DNA of 33,944 nt from Oscillospiraceae bacterium (lineage in GTDB: Bacteria > Bacillota > Clostridia > Oscillospirales > CAG-272), in contig SVRJ01000001.1 in NCBI GenBank assembly GCA_015064885.1, positions 1-33,944 of the forward strand, in the 5' to 3' direction. Positions within the stretch are counted from its first letter, which is position 1. Each line of letters starts with the position of its first letter. A model generated the notes under the pieces. The model saw only the letters and a program-made list of their open reading frames with translations. It was not told where the DNA came from and made no database searches. The translations under genes were made by a program, and so were the position numbers. This document shows positions 22,887 to 31,646 of this stretch, in pieces.

Positions 22887-24034
22887 ACTCCTAAAAACCT
22901 CTTGATTCCCTCCGAATATGTTGATCCGGAATATATTTTTTTCGCAAATTCAAAAGACTTCAAACGCATCTCAGAATATTTATCGGTATCCATAGAAAGT
23001 ATATTTTTCAAAAGCAAAACAACAGTATCGCTCTTGTAATCATCCAAAAGAAAGCCCGTTGATCCGTCAGTTATGTCTGCATCCGTTCCGCCGATATTAT
23101 TACATATAACCGGAGTTCCAAGAGAAAGGCTTTCCGAAACCTTAGTTGAATATCCGGCCAAAGCATATCTTTCTTTTTTTCTGAGAAGGACAGTAAAATC
23201 CGACTCTCTGACTTCATTTACAACCGTTTCATGTGAAACACGACCGTGACAATATATACCTATACGTTTCAGCTCCGTATCCTTCCAGAGTTTTTTTACA
23301 TCACGGTCATCAACGCCAAACAAATGAAAGGAAACCGCTATCTCTGGGCGGTTGATAGTTTCCAAAGCATCAAAAATCGGAACTAGTAAGTCCTTGGTCC
23401 CGGGAGAACCTGCATAGACCAATCGCACCGGAGTCCCCAAAGAATGTATACATTCGTAAACACCTTTAAAATTTGAGTCTATGATGGGGGGAACACGAAA
23501 AGAAGGAATCTCTCTATCAGTATAATATTTATAAAAATATTTACTTATAGCAATTATTCCATTAGTTTTTTTATCTAGAAAGCGTATACGTCTATCTACG
23601 CTTTTGGCAAACAAATACAATGACAGTCTTGATATGGGAGGTACCTCATACCACTCGGTAGCGTCTATAAAAACTTCTATTTGAGCTTTCTTTGAAAACT
23701 TTATTACCTTTTTCGACAAAGCATAAGTCTCATTATACAATACTACTTTTTGAGGAGCAAACTCTTTTACGCACTTTCTGAAAAAGGAGAAAGCGCATTT
23801 TGCAAAATAAAGTTCTGCAATAGACTTAACAGAGTTATATCCGCGTATACTTTGATGCATATCTATTTTATCGATATTATCACCGTCTAAAACAGTTGCA
23901 TACCCCGTCAAATACGATGCCATAACCACACGGGTGTTTTCACTTAACACGCTTTTGGCAACATTAAAAATTCGAATGTAGGAAGATGAATTTTCATCTC
24001 CAAAGCGTCCAATATAAAGTATGGTTTTCAACAA
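22883..24034 (-). CDS. Glycosyltransferase, GT4-like, with TTG start
   Basis: About 383 residues, GT-B fold, retaining type. The N-terminus after the start reads LKTILYIGRFGDENSSSYIR, the C-terminal domain has RLVYAGSPGTKD (linker and donor strand) and STKVSESLSLGTPVICNNIGG (donor-binding helix). An open frame continues to a GTG at 24061 without a ribosome binding site; AATAAGGAG lies 7 nt before the TTG at 24034 (10 nt before a second TTG at 24031), so a TTG start is chosen. It ends in a four-base overlap with the next glycosyltransferase gene. Sugar specificity unknown. Confidence 0.82.
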   Translation of the reverse strand: MLKTILYIGRFGDENSSSYIRIFNVAKSVLSENTRVVMASYLTGYATVLDGDNIDKIDMHQSIRGYNSVKSIAELYFAKCAFSFFRKCVKEFAPQKVVLYNETYALSKKVIKFSKKAQIEVFIDATEWYEVPPISRLSLYLFAKSVDRRIRFLDKKTNGIIAISKYFYKYYTDREIPSFRVPPIIDSNFKGVYECIHSLGTPVRLVYAGSPGTKDLLVPIFDALETINRPEIAVSFHLFGVDDRDVKKLWKDTELKRIGIYCHGRVSHETVVNEVRESDFTVLLRKKERYALAGYSTKVSESLSLGTPVICNNIGGTDADITDGSTGFLLDDYKSDTVVLLLKNILSMDTDKYSEMRLKSFEFAKKIYSGSTYSEGIKRFLGV

Positions 24035-24057
24035 AATTCTACTCCTTATTGATAAGA

Positions 24058-24588
24058 TCACTCAATTGAAAATTTATCAATTAAATACTTTTTCTTTTCT
24101 TCGTAGGACATATGCTTTGTATAATCGCATTTTGATGAAAGCTTTTCAAGATACTCGTCATAAGACTCTATTACCTTGGCGGGAACACCTACAGCAATTG
24201 AATTATCGGGTATATCACGTGTAACCACAGCACCACACCCTATAACTACATTATTTCCGATGGTCACCCCGGGCATTATTATAGCATTTACGCCTATATG
24301 TACGTTATTTCCTACTATGATCTTACCGAATACATCTGCATCCGTAAGCTGACCGTTGTTACGACACACCCAAACTCCACCGTCATGAGTTATGAACTTA
24401 ACGCCGCTTGTTACTCTTACATTATCTCCAAAGCTACATAAGTAAGGTTCTCCGGGATAAAGTACATCCTTATACAGTTCGCAGTTTTTACCGATCTTCA
24501 TTCCGCGCTTTCGGAGGATTTCACATACCTTTTCCCCTTTAGCCAAGCGCCATTCAATTTTGTTATATAACCTTTTAAAAGCAGACAT
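24058..24588 (-). CDS. Left-handed beta-helix O-acetyltransferase
   Basis: A 176-residue hexapeptide-repeat acyltransferase of the maltose/serine acetyltransferase superfamily, expected to O-acetylate a sugar of the repeat unit using acetyl-CoA. Repeats run through residues about 70-145: IIVGNNVHIGVNAIIMPGV, TIGNNVVIGCGAVVTRDI and NSIAVGVPAKVI, the last being the usual C-terminal cap. The start at 24588 is chosen because AGAGGTTAACA precedes it; an ATG 24 nt upstream has no ribosome binding site. It lies in the operon between the Asp-box protein and a glycosyltransferase. The exact acceptor sugar is unknown. Confidence 0.88.
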   Translation of the reverse strand: MSAFKRLYNKIEWRLAKGEKVCEILRKRGMKIGKNCELYKDVLYPGEPYLCSFGDNVRVTSGVKFITHDGGVWVCRNNGQLTDADVFGKIIVGNNVHIGVNAIIMPGVTIGNNVVIGCGAVVTRDIPDNSIAVGVPAKVIESYDEYLEKLSSKCDYTKHMSYEEKKKYLIDKFSIE

Positions 24589-24616
24589 TGTTAACCTCTT
24601 CTGTGATTTCATTTAG

Positions 24617-26485
24617 TTACGAAGGTTTGAGTTCTATTATATAATCCCCCAAAACGGAATAGTAAAAATTGGTGCCGCCGTAAACAAACATCTCTGTATC
24701 TATTCTATACGCATTCCAGTTCTCGCCAAAGTCATAGCTTATTGCAAGTTCGCCTCTTTGACCGCCAAAAACTAAACATGAGTTTATATTTTTAAAAAAG
24801 AAAGAAGGCTCACGGGCTTCATATATGACAGAAAACTTATTTCTATCATCTACGTTTTTCAAGTGCCCTCTGTACACGCCCACAGAGCTACGAGAAACAG
24901 AGATAGTTCTTCCGTCAGGTGTCTCAATGCAGTTCTTACTCAACGTATCATGATCGGAAGCATATATCAGAGTTTGTTCCTCATCGTCAAGTAATATAGA
25001 ACCCAGCGTGCGCTGAACAGACTTTTCACTTGAATTCAATCTGTATATAGCAAATTCTTCATATGCATTTTTTATTGAAAAAGTATCGGCTTCTTTCATT
25101 TGCATATAAAGTAGCCAACCGTTCGGATAAATTTCTCCACTTCCTATCAGCCAACCGTCTTTTATACGATTTACTTGATGAATGTGTCGACAACAAATAT
25201 TATTTTCCGACGAAGAAACACACTCGTATATCTCAAATGACAATTTATCGATCACATTAATTTTGAACAGAGTTGAATTTCCTCCGCTGTTCTCACTAAC
25301 GAGATCATTGCACAAAGGAATATAACAGTTTGCGTGCTTTGACTGTATAGCAATTATATTACCGGTTTCCATTCCGTGGGGAACGTCTGTAGTAATAATT
25401 GCTGTTTTTCCGCGGTTCAAAGCCTTTATTGGTATTGGTTCTTCCCAAATAAACTTACACTTTGGTTCTTTATCCGATTCGGTGGGCACAACCATTCTTC
25501 GCCTTCTGAGTACTAATTCCTCATTGAGATTTTGAAGTGCAGTAATATCTATAGGATTACCGAAGGCTGTACGCCAATCTGCGTCTCCTTGGGTAAACTC
25601 ATACTCTCCCATATCTCCGAATTCGTATTTTGCAAACCAATTTCTTCCACCGTCGCTGCTTGCAAAAACCACAGTCCTTACACCGTGCCCGTTATTGTTG
25701 GTTCTGTATGTTCCTATAACCGTCATTTTATAATCCGGCTCTTCTCCGCCTATATGGAAAAACGAATTAGATTCTGCGCATCTCTTTGGAAAATAGAAGC
25801 GACTCACCTCAGTTTCGACTCCGTCTGCGAATGCAATATGAGATTTTCCAAATCCTCCGTTCTTATAAACATCCATAAAATTCTCATCGGTATTCAACAT
25901 AGGGTGATACTCGTAAACACTTTGGGGAAGGTACGGAAAATATTTTTCAACCGCGGCGCAATTGACGTTCATACTTGGATACTTATGATTTGGAAGATCC
26001 CAAACTGCACTTTCTTCAAATCTTAATTCGTCACCGTATATGGATCTTCCTTCAAACTCACTTCCCCTCGCGGGAAAATTGTGAAAAACTTGACACTTGT
26101 CGGTTATAACATTCAACCTAATTGATTTAACAAACTGCTTTCCCGCTACATTGCGCATATACGGCACAAGCATACACTGTTGTATTTTACTTCCGCCAAT
26201 CAATCCCGGAAAAGTTTTTGAGTTTAGATGAATAGTTTTATGATATTTAGAATTAACGTTAGGATATAAAAACAGTTTATTGGGGTCGAGTGCACTTTGC
26301 GCAACGGCATAAGTTCCAAAGGTAGACAAGATCCTCTTATTAAGTAAAGATCTTTTATATATCCTCACATATTTATCTTCATACTGCTTTTTGTATCCCA
26401 GCTTATTTTTTTTTTCATTCAGCGACACTGAAGAAAAAAACACTTTTTCAAGCTTCATCATAACAGAATTAAGATTCAAACTCAT
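24617..26485 (-). CDS. Asp-box (BNR) protein of unknown function in the polysaccharide operon
   Basis: A 622-residue protein with no family name I can give. Two sialidase-type Asp boxes are visible: SSDGGRNW (276-283) and SYDFGENW (583-590), which mark beta-propeller blades. Residues about 361-421 (TTDVPHGMETGNIIAI, then NSTLFKINVIDKLSFEIY) resemble a small beta-barrel insert seen in phage tail and fibre proteins (FCCH-like). There is no signal peptide or membrane helix, so it should be cytoplasmic unless exported otherwise. The start at 26485 lies one base after the wzy stop, with GGGAGTGAA ahead. AT-rich like its neighbours. It might be a sugar-modifying enzyme, a glycan-binding protein or a structural factor; sequence does not decide. 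Confidence 0.7.
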   Translation of the reverse strand: MSLNLNSVMMKLEKVFFSSVSLNEKKNKLGYKKQYEDKYVRIYKRSLLNKRILSTFGTYAVAQSALDPNKLFLYPNVNSKYHKTIHLNSKTFPGLIGGSKIQQCMLVPYMRNVAGKQFVKSIRLNVITDKCQVFHNFPARGSEFEGRSIYGDELRFEESAVWDLPNHKYPSMNVNCAAVEKYFPYLPQSVYEYHPMLNTDENFMDVYKNGGFGKSHIAFADGVETEVSRFYFPKRCAESNSFFHIGGEEPDYKMTVIGTYRTNNNGHGVRTVVFASSDGGRNWFAKYEFGDMGEYEFTQGDADWRTAFGNPIDITALQNLNEELVLRRRRMVVPTESDKEPKCKFIWEEPIPIKALNRGKTAIITTDVPHGMETGNIIAIQSKHANCYIPLCNDLVSENSGGNSTLFKINVIDKLSFEIYECVSSSENNICCRHIHQVNRIKDGWLIGSGEIYPNGWLLYMQMKEADTFSIKNAYEEFAIYRLNSSEKSVQRTLGSILLDDEEQTLIYASDHDTLSKNCIETPDGRTISVSRSSVGVYRGHLKNVDDRNKFSVIYEAREPSFFFKNINSCLVFGGQRGELAISYDFGENWNAYRIDTEMFVYGGTNFYYSVLGDYIIELKPS

Positions 26486-26486
26486 T

Positions 26487-27866
26487 TCACTCCCAACAAA
26501 AATTAATAAACTTTTTCTTCTGCGTGGGTAACTCTTCAACATCATCTTTTTCAGCGCGGCAAACCTCCAAAAAAGCTTCCGCGAGAATGATCCAGAACAA
26601 AGCTACCGCAGTAAGGTTGTTTGTCGAACCAACAAATACAGCTATAGAAAGTAAAGTTATACAATAAATACTTTTTGCAGCTTTGTTAAACATTAATCTT
26701 ATAGGTGAAACAAAGCAAAGGATAAATGTCAAAACAGCAGCGCCTATCCCGTACATTATGTATATTCGAAAAGGTAAAAAGTGAGGGTCAATATTTCGGC
26801 TTACCGCCTCATCCAAATTTCCTCCGTTACCAAGTAAAAAGAATTCACCGAAATTATCAAACAGAGTTTTCATCAACCCATCTCTGCTGTCAAGCGAAGA
26901 GATTATTGTGGAAAAAAGAACATCACCCTCATTGAAAATCAAATAAGCGATTACCGGTATCAAAGCACACATTCCCGTTATAAGAAGCACTGTGGATGCT
27001 TTGAGCGCACCTCTGTTATTTATTGTTCCTTTGAAGATATAGACAAAAGCGCCTATAAGTATACCTACTATTACACCTTTTGTTTCACTGTTACACCATA
27101 GCAAGAATGCCAAAACAGCCAAAAACACAAGTAAAATCTTGTTAATTATTTTTTTCTGTTCGACAAATGCCTTTTCCAATGTCAAAAACATAAACGTAGC
27201 CGCAGCGAAGCCAAGACCGTTGGAATTATGGAACTGTGCAGCTCTCAAAAAGTTTTCGTTCTTGCTGTTGCTGAAAACTAAGTAAAAGTTGCTGGGCAAT
27301 GCTACCATATCGTTATACTCGTTTGTATAGTAATAAGCTCCGTTATAATAACCGGAATTGAAATTATTCCAAAAATTGATTCCTATTCTCGTTAAATAAA
27401 TAATTGCAAAAGCAATAGCACACTGCACAAATAAGTATTTAAACAATAAGCTCTTTCCGTTTTTGAATGTTATAGGCTCCAATATCCAAATCACAAAAAT
27501 AGCCGGTCCGTATATTGTTATAGCCTTCAGAGACCTTACTACCAAGCTTCCTTCAGCGCGATTGAGTACAAAAAACAGAACTACCGACAGCATCATTACT
27601 ATCATCGTCACAATCGACAGAACTAACTTTTTTCGAACCGGTATTGTCACGTTATTTCTCAATGAGCGAAAAACGGCAGAAACCAACGCAACAAATAATA
27701 AAACCAGCATGATAGAATCATAGTACGAAACATACTTGCTGAAATATCCCATGAAGCCCATAGCTTCGGTATCTGATCCAAAAAGGCCAAAAAAAAGCAC
27801 AAAAAGAGCAGGAGCAAAAACAGCCAGAACCGCACCCAAAAGAATAAACAAGATTGCTACAATCAT
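26487..27866 (-). CDS. wzy: Wzy-type polysaccharide polymerase
   Basis: A 459-residue integral membrane protein with ten or more hydrophobic helices, one long external loop (about 165-215, rich in Asn and Tyr: NNFNSGYYNGAYYY) and a short cytoplasmic tail. This topology and its place between Wzx and the glycosyltransferases fit the O-antigen/EPS polymerase family, which links lipid-carried repeat units outside the membrane. Wzy proteins share little sequence, so the call depends on topology and context; an O-antigen ligase relative is the alternative. AGGAGGCAAGAA precedes the ATG, which overlaps the flippase stop by four bases. Confidence 0.82.
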   Translation of the reverse strand: MIVAILFILLGAVLAVFAPALFVLFFGLFGSDTEAMGFMGYFSKYVSYYDSIMLVLLFVALVSAVFRSLRNNVTIPVRKKLVLSIVTMIVMMLSVVLFFVLNRAEGSLVVRSLKAITIYGPAIFVIWILEPITFKNGKSLLFKYLFVQCAIAFAIIYLTRIGINFWNNFNSGYYNGAYYYTNEYNDMVALPSNFYLVFSNSKNENFLRAAQFHNSNGLGFAAATFMFLTLEKAFVEQKKIINKILLVFLAVLAFLLWCNSETKGVIVGILIGAFVYIFKGTINNRGALKASTVLLITGMCALIPVIAYLIFNEGDVLFSTIISSLDSRDGLMKTLFDNFGEFFLLGNGGNLDEAVSRNIDPHFLPFRIYIMYGIGAAVLTFILCFVSPIRLMFNKAAKSIYCITLLSIAVFVGSTNNLTAVALFWIILAEAFLEVCRAEKDDVEELPTQKKKFINFCWE

Positions 27867-29260
27867 TTCTTGCCTCCTAAGACATTACGTGCTGACCAAG
27901 CCACAAACGGACATATTATTGCAAGATAACAAATCGGACCTACCCAAGCTATAGCAATTGCACCGTACATTTGTCCAAGAACATACTTCAGTGAAATTGA
28001 CAGTACTGAATAAATTCCATACATTAACATCTGTATCTTGATTTTTCTGCTCGCATTAAGTACCATAAAAGCGGGGTTTGCAGTGGCAATAAGAATTTGT
28101 TGAAAACACATACCTATAAGAATCGAATACGACACTTGTGTTCCGGAACCAAGCCATCCCAAAACAGGCTTAGACAAAACAACTAAAAAGACAGAAGCCA
28201 AAAAAGAAAGTACAAAAGAGACATTAGTCATTTTTACTGTTTGTTTTTTGACCCACGAATATTCTCCTCGCGCCAATGCTTCCCCGTTAGCCGCCCAAAG
28301 AGGTGTGCTGAGCATAGTAGAAATAATACCTATAAAACTTGCCACCTTATATGCAATCGAATACGGTGTTGTTTCAGACAAGCTGGTCACCTTAGCAACA
28401 ATAAAATTGTCGAGCGACAAGCTAACGGAAGTAATTATTGAAAGAATAAAAAACAGTATTCCGGTTGATAAAAGCAACTTCGTTATTTTAAAGTCAATGA
28501 AACGAATCGAAGGTTTAAGATCGGGTCTCTTGATTACATAAAAAAACAATGAATTAAGCAACGATGTGATTACAACAGCAAAAGAAGAAAACCACATCAT
28601 CTGGGCGCGACCTAAATCCAACGACGCGAAAACAACTACGACAATTAAACTCAGCACACTTCCAAGTGACGACCATATATTCGAAATATATCCCTCTTGA
28701 AGAGCATTTTGGGTACGTTGAACGAGTGAAACAGGTATGCCTACAAGTTTTGAGAGAAAGATGGCCATGACAAAAGTAGAAGTCATAGCTTTTGCTGTAC
28801 TGCTTTCGGCTGACATAAGACCGCTCCAGTCAACAAGCGGAAAAACAACAACAAACACCATGATAAGAAGCATAGCCACAACGGAAATCATTAAATATGC
28901 ACTGGAAACGATTTTCCTACACTTTTCCGAATTATTCTGTTTTCCGCTTGCTCGGCTCAGCTCGGTCTGCAAGCCGTTTCCAAGTCCCAAATCGGCGAAA
29001 GCAAACAGAGAGAAAAAAGATATTATTGTAGCCCATAGGCCGTAAAGCTCATCTCCTAAGTATGACAACGTTATTTTCACGGTTATAAGAGGTATAGCCG
29101 TACTTATAACTTTGGCCAACGCTGCTGTAGCAGCAGACCACAAAATTCTTTTTTCTCTTTCTCTTGAGCGGCCTTCTTCTGTTTCAAGATCATTTTGTGA
29201 TACCAAAAGTGACATTGCATTTTTGATTTTATTAATAGTTTTATTTATAAAACCATTCAT
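27863..29260 (-). CDS. wzx: Wzx-type lipid-linked oligosaccharide flippase
   Basis: A 465-residue MOP-superfamily exporter that moves undecaprenyl-linked repeat units across the membrane. It has about 12-14 hydrophobic helices; the first TM regions carry LSYLGDELYGLWATI and FADLGLGNGLQTELS, the typical motifs of RfbX/Wzx flippases, and a charged cytoplasmic N-terminus (1-38) precedes them. TTGGAGAAGATAAA precedes the ATG. It is coupled to wzy by ATGA overlap, and lies 59 nt after the epimerase gene. Specificity for the repeat unit cannot be read from sequence. Confidence 0.9.
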   Translation of the reverse strand: MNGFINKTINKIKNAMSLLVSQNDLETEEGRSREREKRILWSAATAALAKVISTAIPLITVKITLSYLGDELYGLWATIISFFSLFAFADLGLGNGLQTELSRASGKQNNSEKCRKIVSSAYLMISVVAMLLIMVFVVVFPLVDWSGLMSAESSTAKAMTSTFVMAIFLSKLVGIPVSLVQRTQNALQEGYISNIWSSLGSVLSLIVVVVFASLDLGRAQMMWFSSFAVVITSLLNSLFFYVIKRPDLKPSIRFIDFKITKLLLSTGILFFILSIITSVSLSLDNFIVAKVTSLSETTPYSIAYKVASFIGIISTMLSTPLWAANGEALARGEYSWVKKQTVKMTNVSFVLSFLASVFLVVLSKPVLGWLGSGTQVSYSILIGMCFQQILIATANPAFMVLNASRKIKIQMLMYGIYSVLSISLKYVLGQMYGAIAIAWVGPICYLAIICPFVAWSARNVLGGKK

Positions 29261-29319
29261 TTTATCTTCTCCAATAATAATTGTTTGTTACGAACATAAG
29301 ATAATACGACAATACAATA

Positions 29320-30294
29320 TCACAAATTCTCTTTATACCACTCTATTGCTTCTGAGAGTCCCTTTGCAAAATCATATTCGGGATCGTATCCAAGCATTTT
29401 TCTCGCTTTGGATATATCTGCATTGCTATGTTTTATGTCTCCCTTACGATCAGGGCCGAAATTAGGCTCAATATTTTTTCCGAGTGCTTTTGTCAATGAA
29501 TAGTATATGTCTATAAGATATTCACGACCGCCATATGCTACATTGAACGCTTGACCTGCGACATCATGCGAAGCAAGACACGCCTTGAGATTAGCTTCGA
29601 TAACGTTCTCTATATAAGTAAAATCTCTACTTTGCTTTCCGTCACCGTTAATTGTCGGCTGTTCATCATTCAGAAGCATCTTTATAAATTTGGGAATGAC
29701 AGCAGCATACGCCCCGTGCGGATCCTGTCTGCGGCCGAAAACATTGAAATATCTAAGCCCGTACGTATCAAGACCATAATGTCTCGTGTACTGTTTTGCC
29801 CATTCTTCATCACACATTTTTGTGAGTGCATAAGGAGACAAAAGATTGCCTTCACGTCCCTCTGTTTTAGGCAAATTAGGTTCATCGCCATATACGGAAG
29901 AGCTGGATGCATAAACAAATTTCTTTACGTTATTTCGCCTCGCAGCCTCCATCATATTAAGTGTTCCTTGAATATTGTTAGCACAATAGAAAAGCGGCAT
30001 CTCAATTGACCTCGGAACGCTTCCCCAAGCAGCTTGATTCAAAACGTAATCAACGCCTTTACATGCTTCCATGCAAACGTCAAAATCCTTTATATCCCCT
30101 TTGACAAATTCATAGTTGGGGTTGTCTGCAAACATATCTACATTCGACTGTTTTCCCGTAGATAAATCATCCAAGCAACGAACCTTGTATCCAAGCGCCA
30201 GTATAGCCTCACAAAGATTTGAGCCAATAAATCCGGCTCCGCCTGTTACAAGGAATAATGACCCTTTTGGAAATATTAAATGTTTATATCCCAT
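29320..30294 (-). CDS. wbpP: UDP-GlcNAc C4-epimerase, WbpP/TviC-like
   Basis: A 324-residue extended SDR that interconverts UDP-GlcNAc and UDP-GalNAc. VTGGAGFIGSN binds NAD; NQAAWGSVPRSI (the WbpP/TviC-type loop) and SSSSVYGDEP, then SPYALTK with the YxxxK pair, form the active site; RYFNVFGRRQDPHGAYAAVIP lies in the substrate domain. The reading could start five codons earlier at a TTG, but that overlaps the upstream stop; GGAGACTTTAACT leads to the ATG at 30294, two bases after the dehydrogenase stop. Together with the neighbour it would make UDP-GalNAcA. A plain UDP-glucose 4-epimerase is the less likely alternative. Confidence 0.88.
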   Translation of the reverse strand: MGYKHLIFPKGSLFLVTGGAGFIGSNLCEAILALGYKVRCLDDLSTGKQSNVDMFADNPNYEFVKGDIKDFDVCMEACKGVDYVLNQAAWGSVPRSIEMPLFYCANNIQGTLNMMEAARRNNVKKFVYASSSSVYGDEPNLPKTEGREGNLLSPYALTKMCDEEWAKQYTRHYGLDTYGLRYFNVFGRRQDPHGAYAAVIPKFIKMLLNDEQPTINGDGKQSRDFTYIENVIEANLKACLASHDVAGQAFNVAYGGREYLIDIYYSLTKALGKNIEPNFGPDRKGDIKHSNADISKARKMLGYDPEYDFAKGLSEAIEWYKENL

Positions 30295-30296
30295 AG

Positions 30297-31610
30297 TTAA
30301 AGTCTCCAATATAAATAGCCTTCTGCTTCATATTCTTTTCTGTTAAGAATGCCCTTGATATCCAACAGAACTTTCTTTCCTTCTTCTTCAAAGAATTCGT
30401 CTATTCTCTGCATTGAAAAATTTGCAAACGCTTCATGCGATACCGCCAAAACCACAGCATCCATACCGGAAATCGTATCCATATCAACAAATTCTATACC
30501 GTAAAGGTGTTTAGCCTCTTCTGCATCAGCAATAGGATCTGCTATAGTCGGTTCGATTCCGTACTCACGAAGTTCTTTAACTATGTCAAATATTTTTGTA
30601 TTTCGTGTATCGGGACAATTCTCCTTGAAAGTAAAGCCTAAAATTGCCACCCTTGCGTTTTTAACTGTTTTATCAGCCTTTATCAAGCTTTTTACTACAT
30701 TCTCTGCCACATATTTACCCATATCGTCATTTATGCGACGTCCGGACAAGATAACCTGACTATGATAACCTACTTGCTCTGCCTTGTACGTAAGATAGTA
30801 AGGATCAACTCCTATACAGTGACCACCTACAAGACCGGGATAGAATTTAAGGAAATTCCATTTAGTCCCTGCCGCTTCAAGGACAGACTTTGTATCAATG
30901 CCCAATTTATTAAATATTATAGAAAGCTCGTTCATAAAAGCGATGTTTATATCTCTCTGGCTATTTTCTATAACTTTAGCAGCCTCTGCCACTTTAATAC
31001 ACGATGCTCTGTGTACGCCGGCCTCAACAACAAGCCCGTATACTTTTGCAATCTCATCCAAAGACTCTTCATCCATGCCGGAAACGATTTTAACGATCGT
31101 TTCCAATCTATGCACCTTGTCACCGGGATTGATTCTCTCAGGAGAATAACCTACTTTAAAGTCTACACCACACTTAAGACCGGACTCTTTTTCAAGTATC
31201 GGTACACATATCTCTTCGGTAACGCCGGGGTAGACAGTTGATTCAAAAACAACAATACTTCCCTTGGTCAAATTTCTTCCAACTATACGGCTTGCGCCTT
31301 CAACAGGCGATAGATCGGGGGTGTGATCATCATATACAGGCGTCGGAACTGCCACAATATGAAACTTTGCATTACGCAATTTCGTTTCATCGGACGTAAA
31401 TTCAACAGTAGTATTTTTTATTGCTTCGTTTCCAACTTCATTTGTAGGATCTATTCCGGATTTATAGAGTTCTATCTTTTTTGCATTCAGGTCATATCCT
31501 ATGACATTAACCTTTTTTGCAAATGCAACAGCAATAGGCATGCCTACATATCCGAGGCCAACAAGAGAAATTGATTCTTCCTTATTTAAGATTTTTTCAT
31601 AAAGAGACAT
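30297..31610 (-). CDS. wbpO: UDP-HexNAc 6-dehydrogenase, WbpO/TviB-like
   Basis: A 437-residue nucleotide-sugar dehydrogenase that oxidises C6 of a UDP-N-acetylhexosamine twice with NAD to the uronic acid. GLGYVGMP (18-24 region) binds NAD; VGYSPERINPGD (153-164) and EAAKVIENSQRDINIA (209-224) are family signatures; the catalytic cysteine is C265 in GGHCIGVDPYYL. The C-terminal domain (about 310-420) carries GFTFKENCPDTRNTK. The match to the WbpO/TviB group and adjacency to the C4-epimerase gene favour UDP-GalNAc or UDP-GlcNAc as substrate over UDP-glucose. AAGGAGTGTTTTTAT precedes the ATG at 31610; an earlier ATG at 31628 lacks a site. Confidence 0.9.
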   Translation of the reverse strand: MSLYEKILNKEESISLVGLGYVGMPIAVAFAKKVNVIGYDLNAKKIELYKSGIDPTNEVGNEAIKNTTVEFTSDETKLRNAKFHIVAVPTPVYDDHTPDLSPVEGASRIVGRNLTKGSIVVFESTVYPGVTEEICVPILEKESGLKCGVDFKVGYSPERINPGDKVHRLETIVKIVSGMDEESLDEIAKVYGLVVEAGVHRASCIKVAEAAKVIENSQRDINIAFMNELSIIFNKLGIDTKSVLEAAGTKWNFLKFYPGLVGGHCIGVDPYYLTYKAEQVGYHSQVILSGRRINDDMGKYVAENVVKSLIKADKTVKNARVAILGFTFKENCPDTRNTKIFDIVKELREYGIEPTIADPIADAEEAKHLYGIEFVDMDTISGMDAVVLAVSHEAFANFSMQRIDEFFEEEGKKVLLDIKGILNRKEYEAEGYLYWRL

Positions 31611-31646
31611 ATAAAAACACTCCTTCATATTATTTGATAATCTGTT

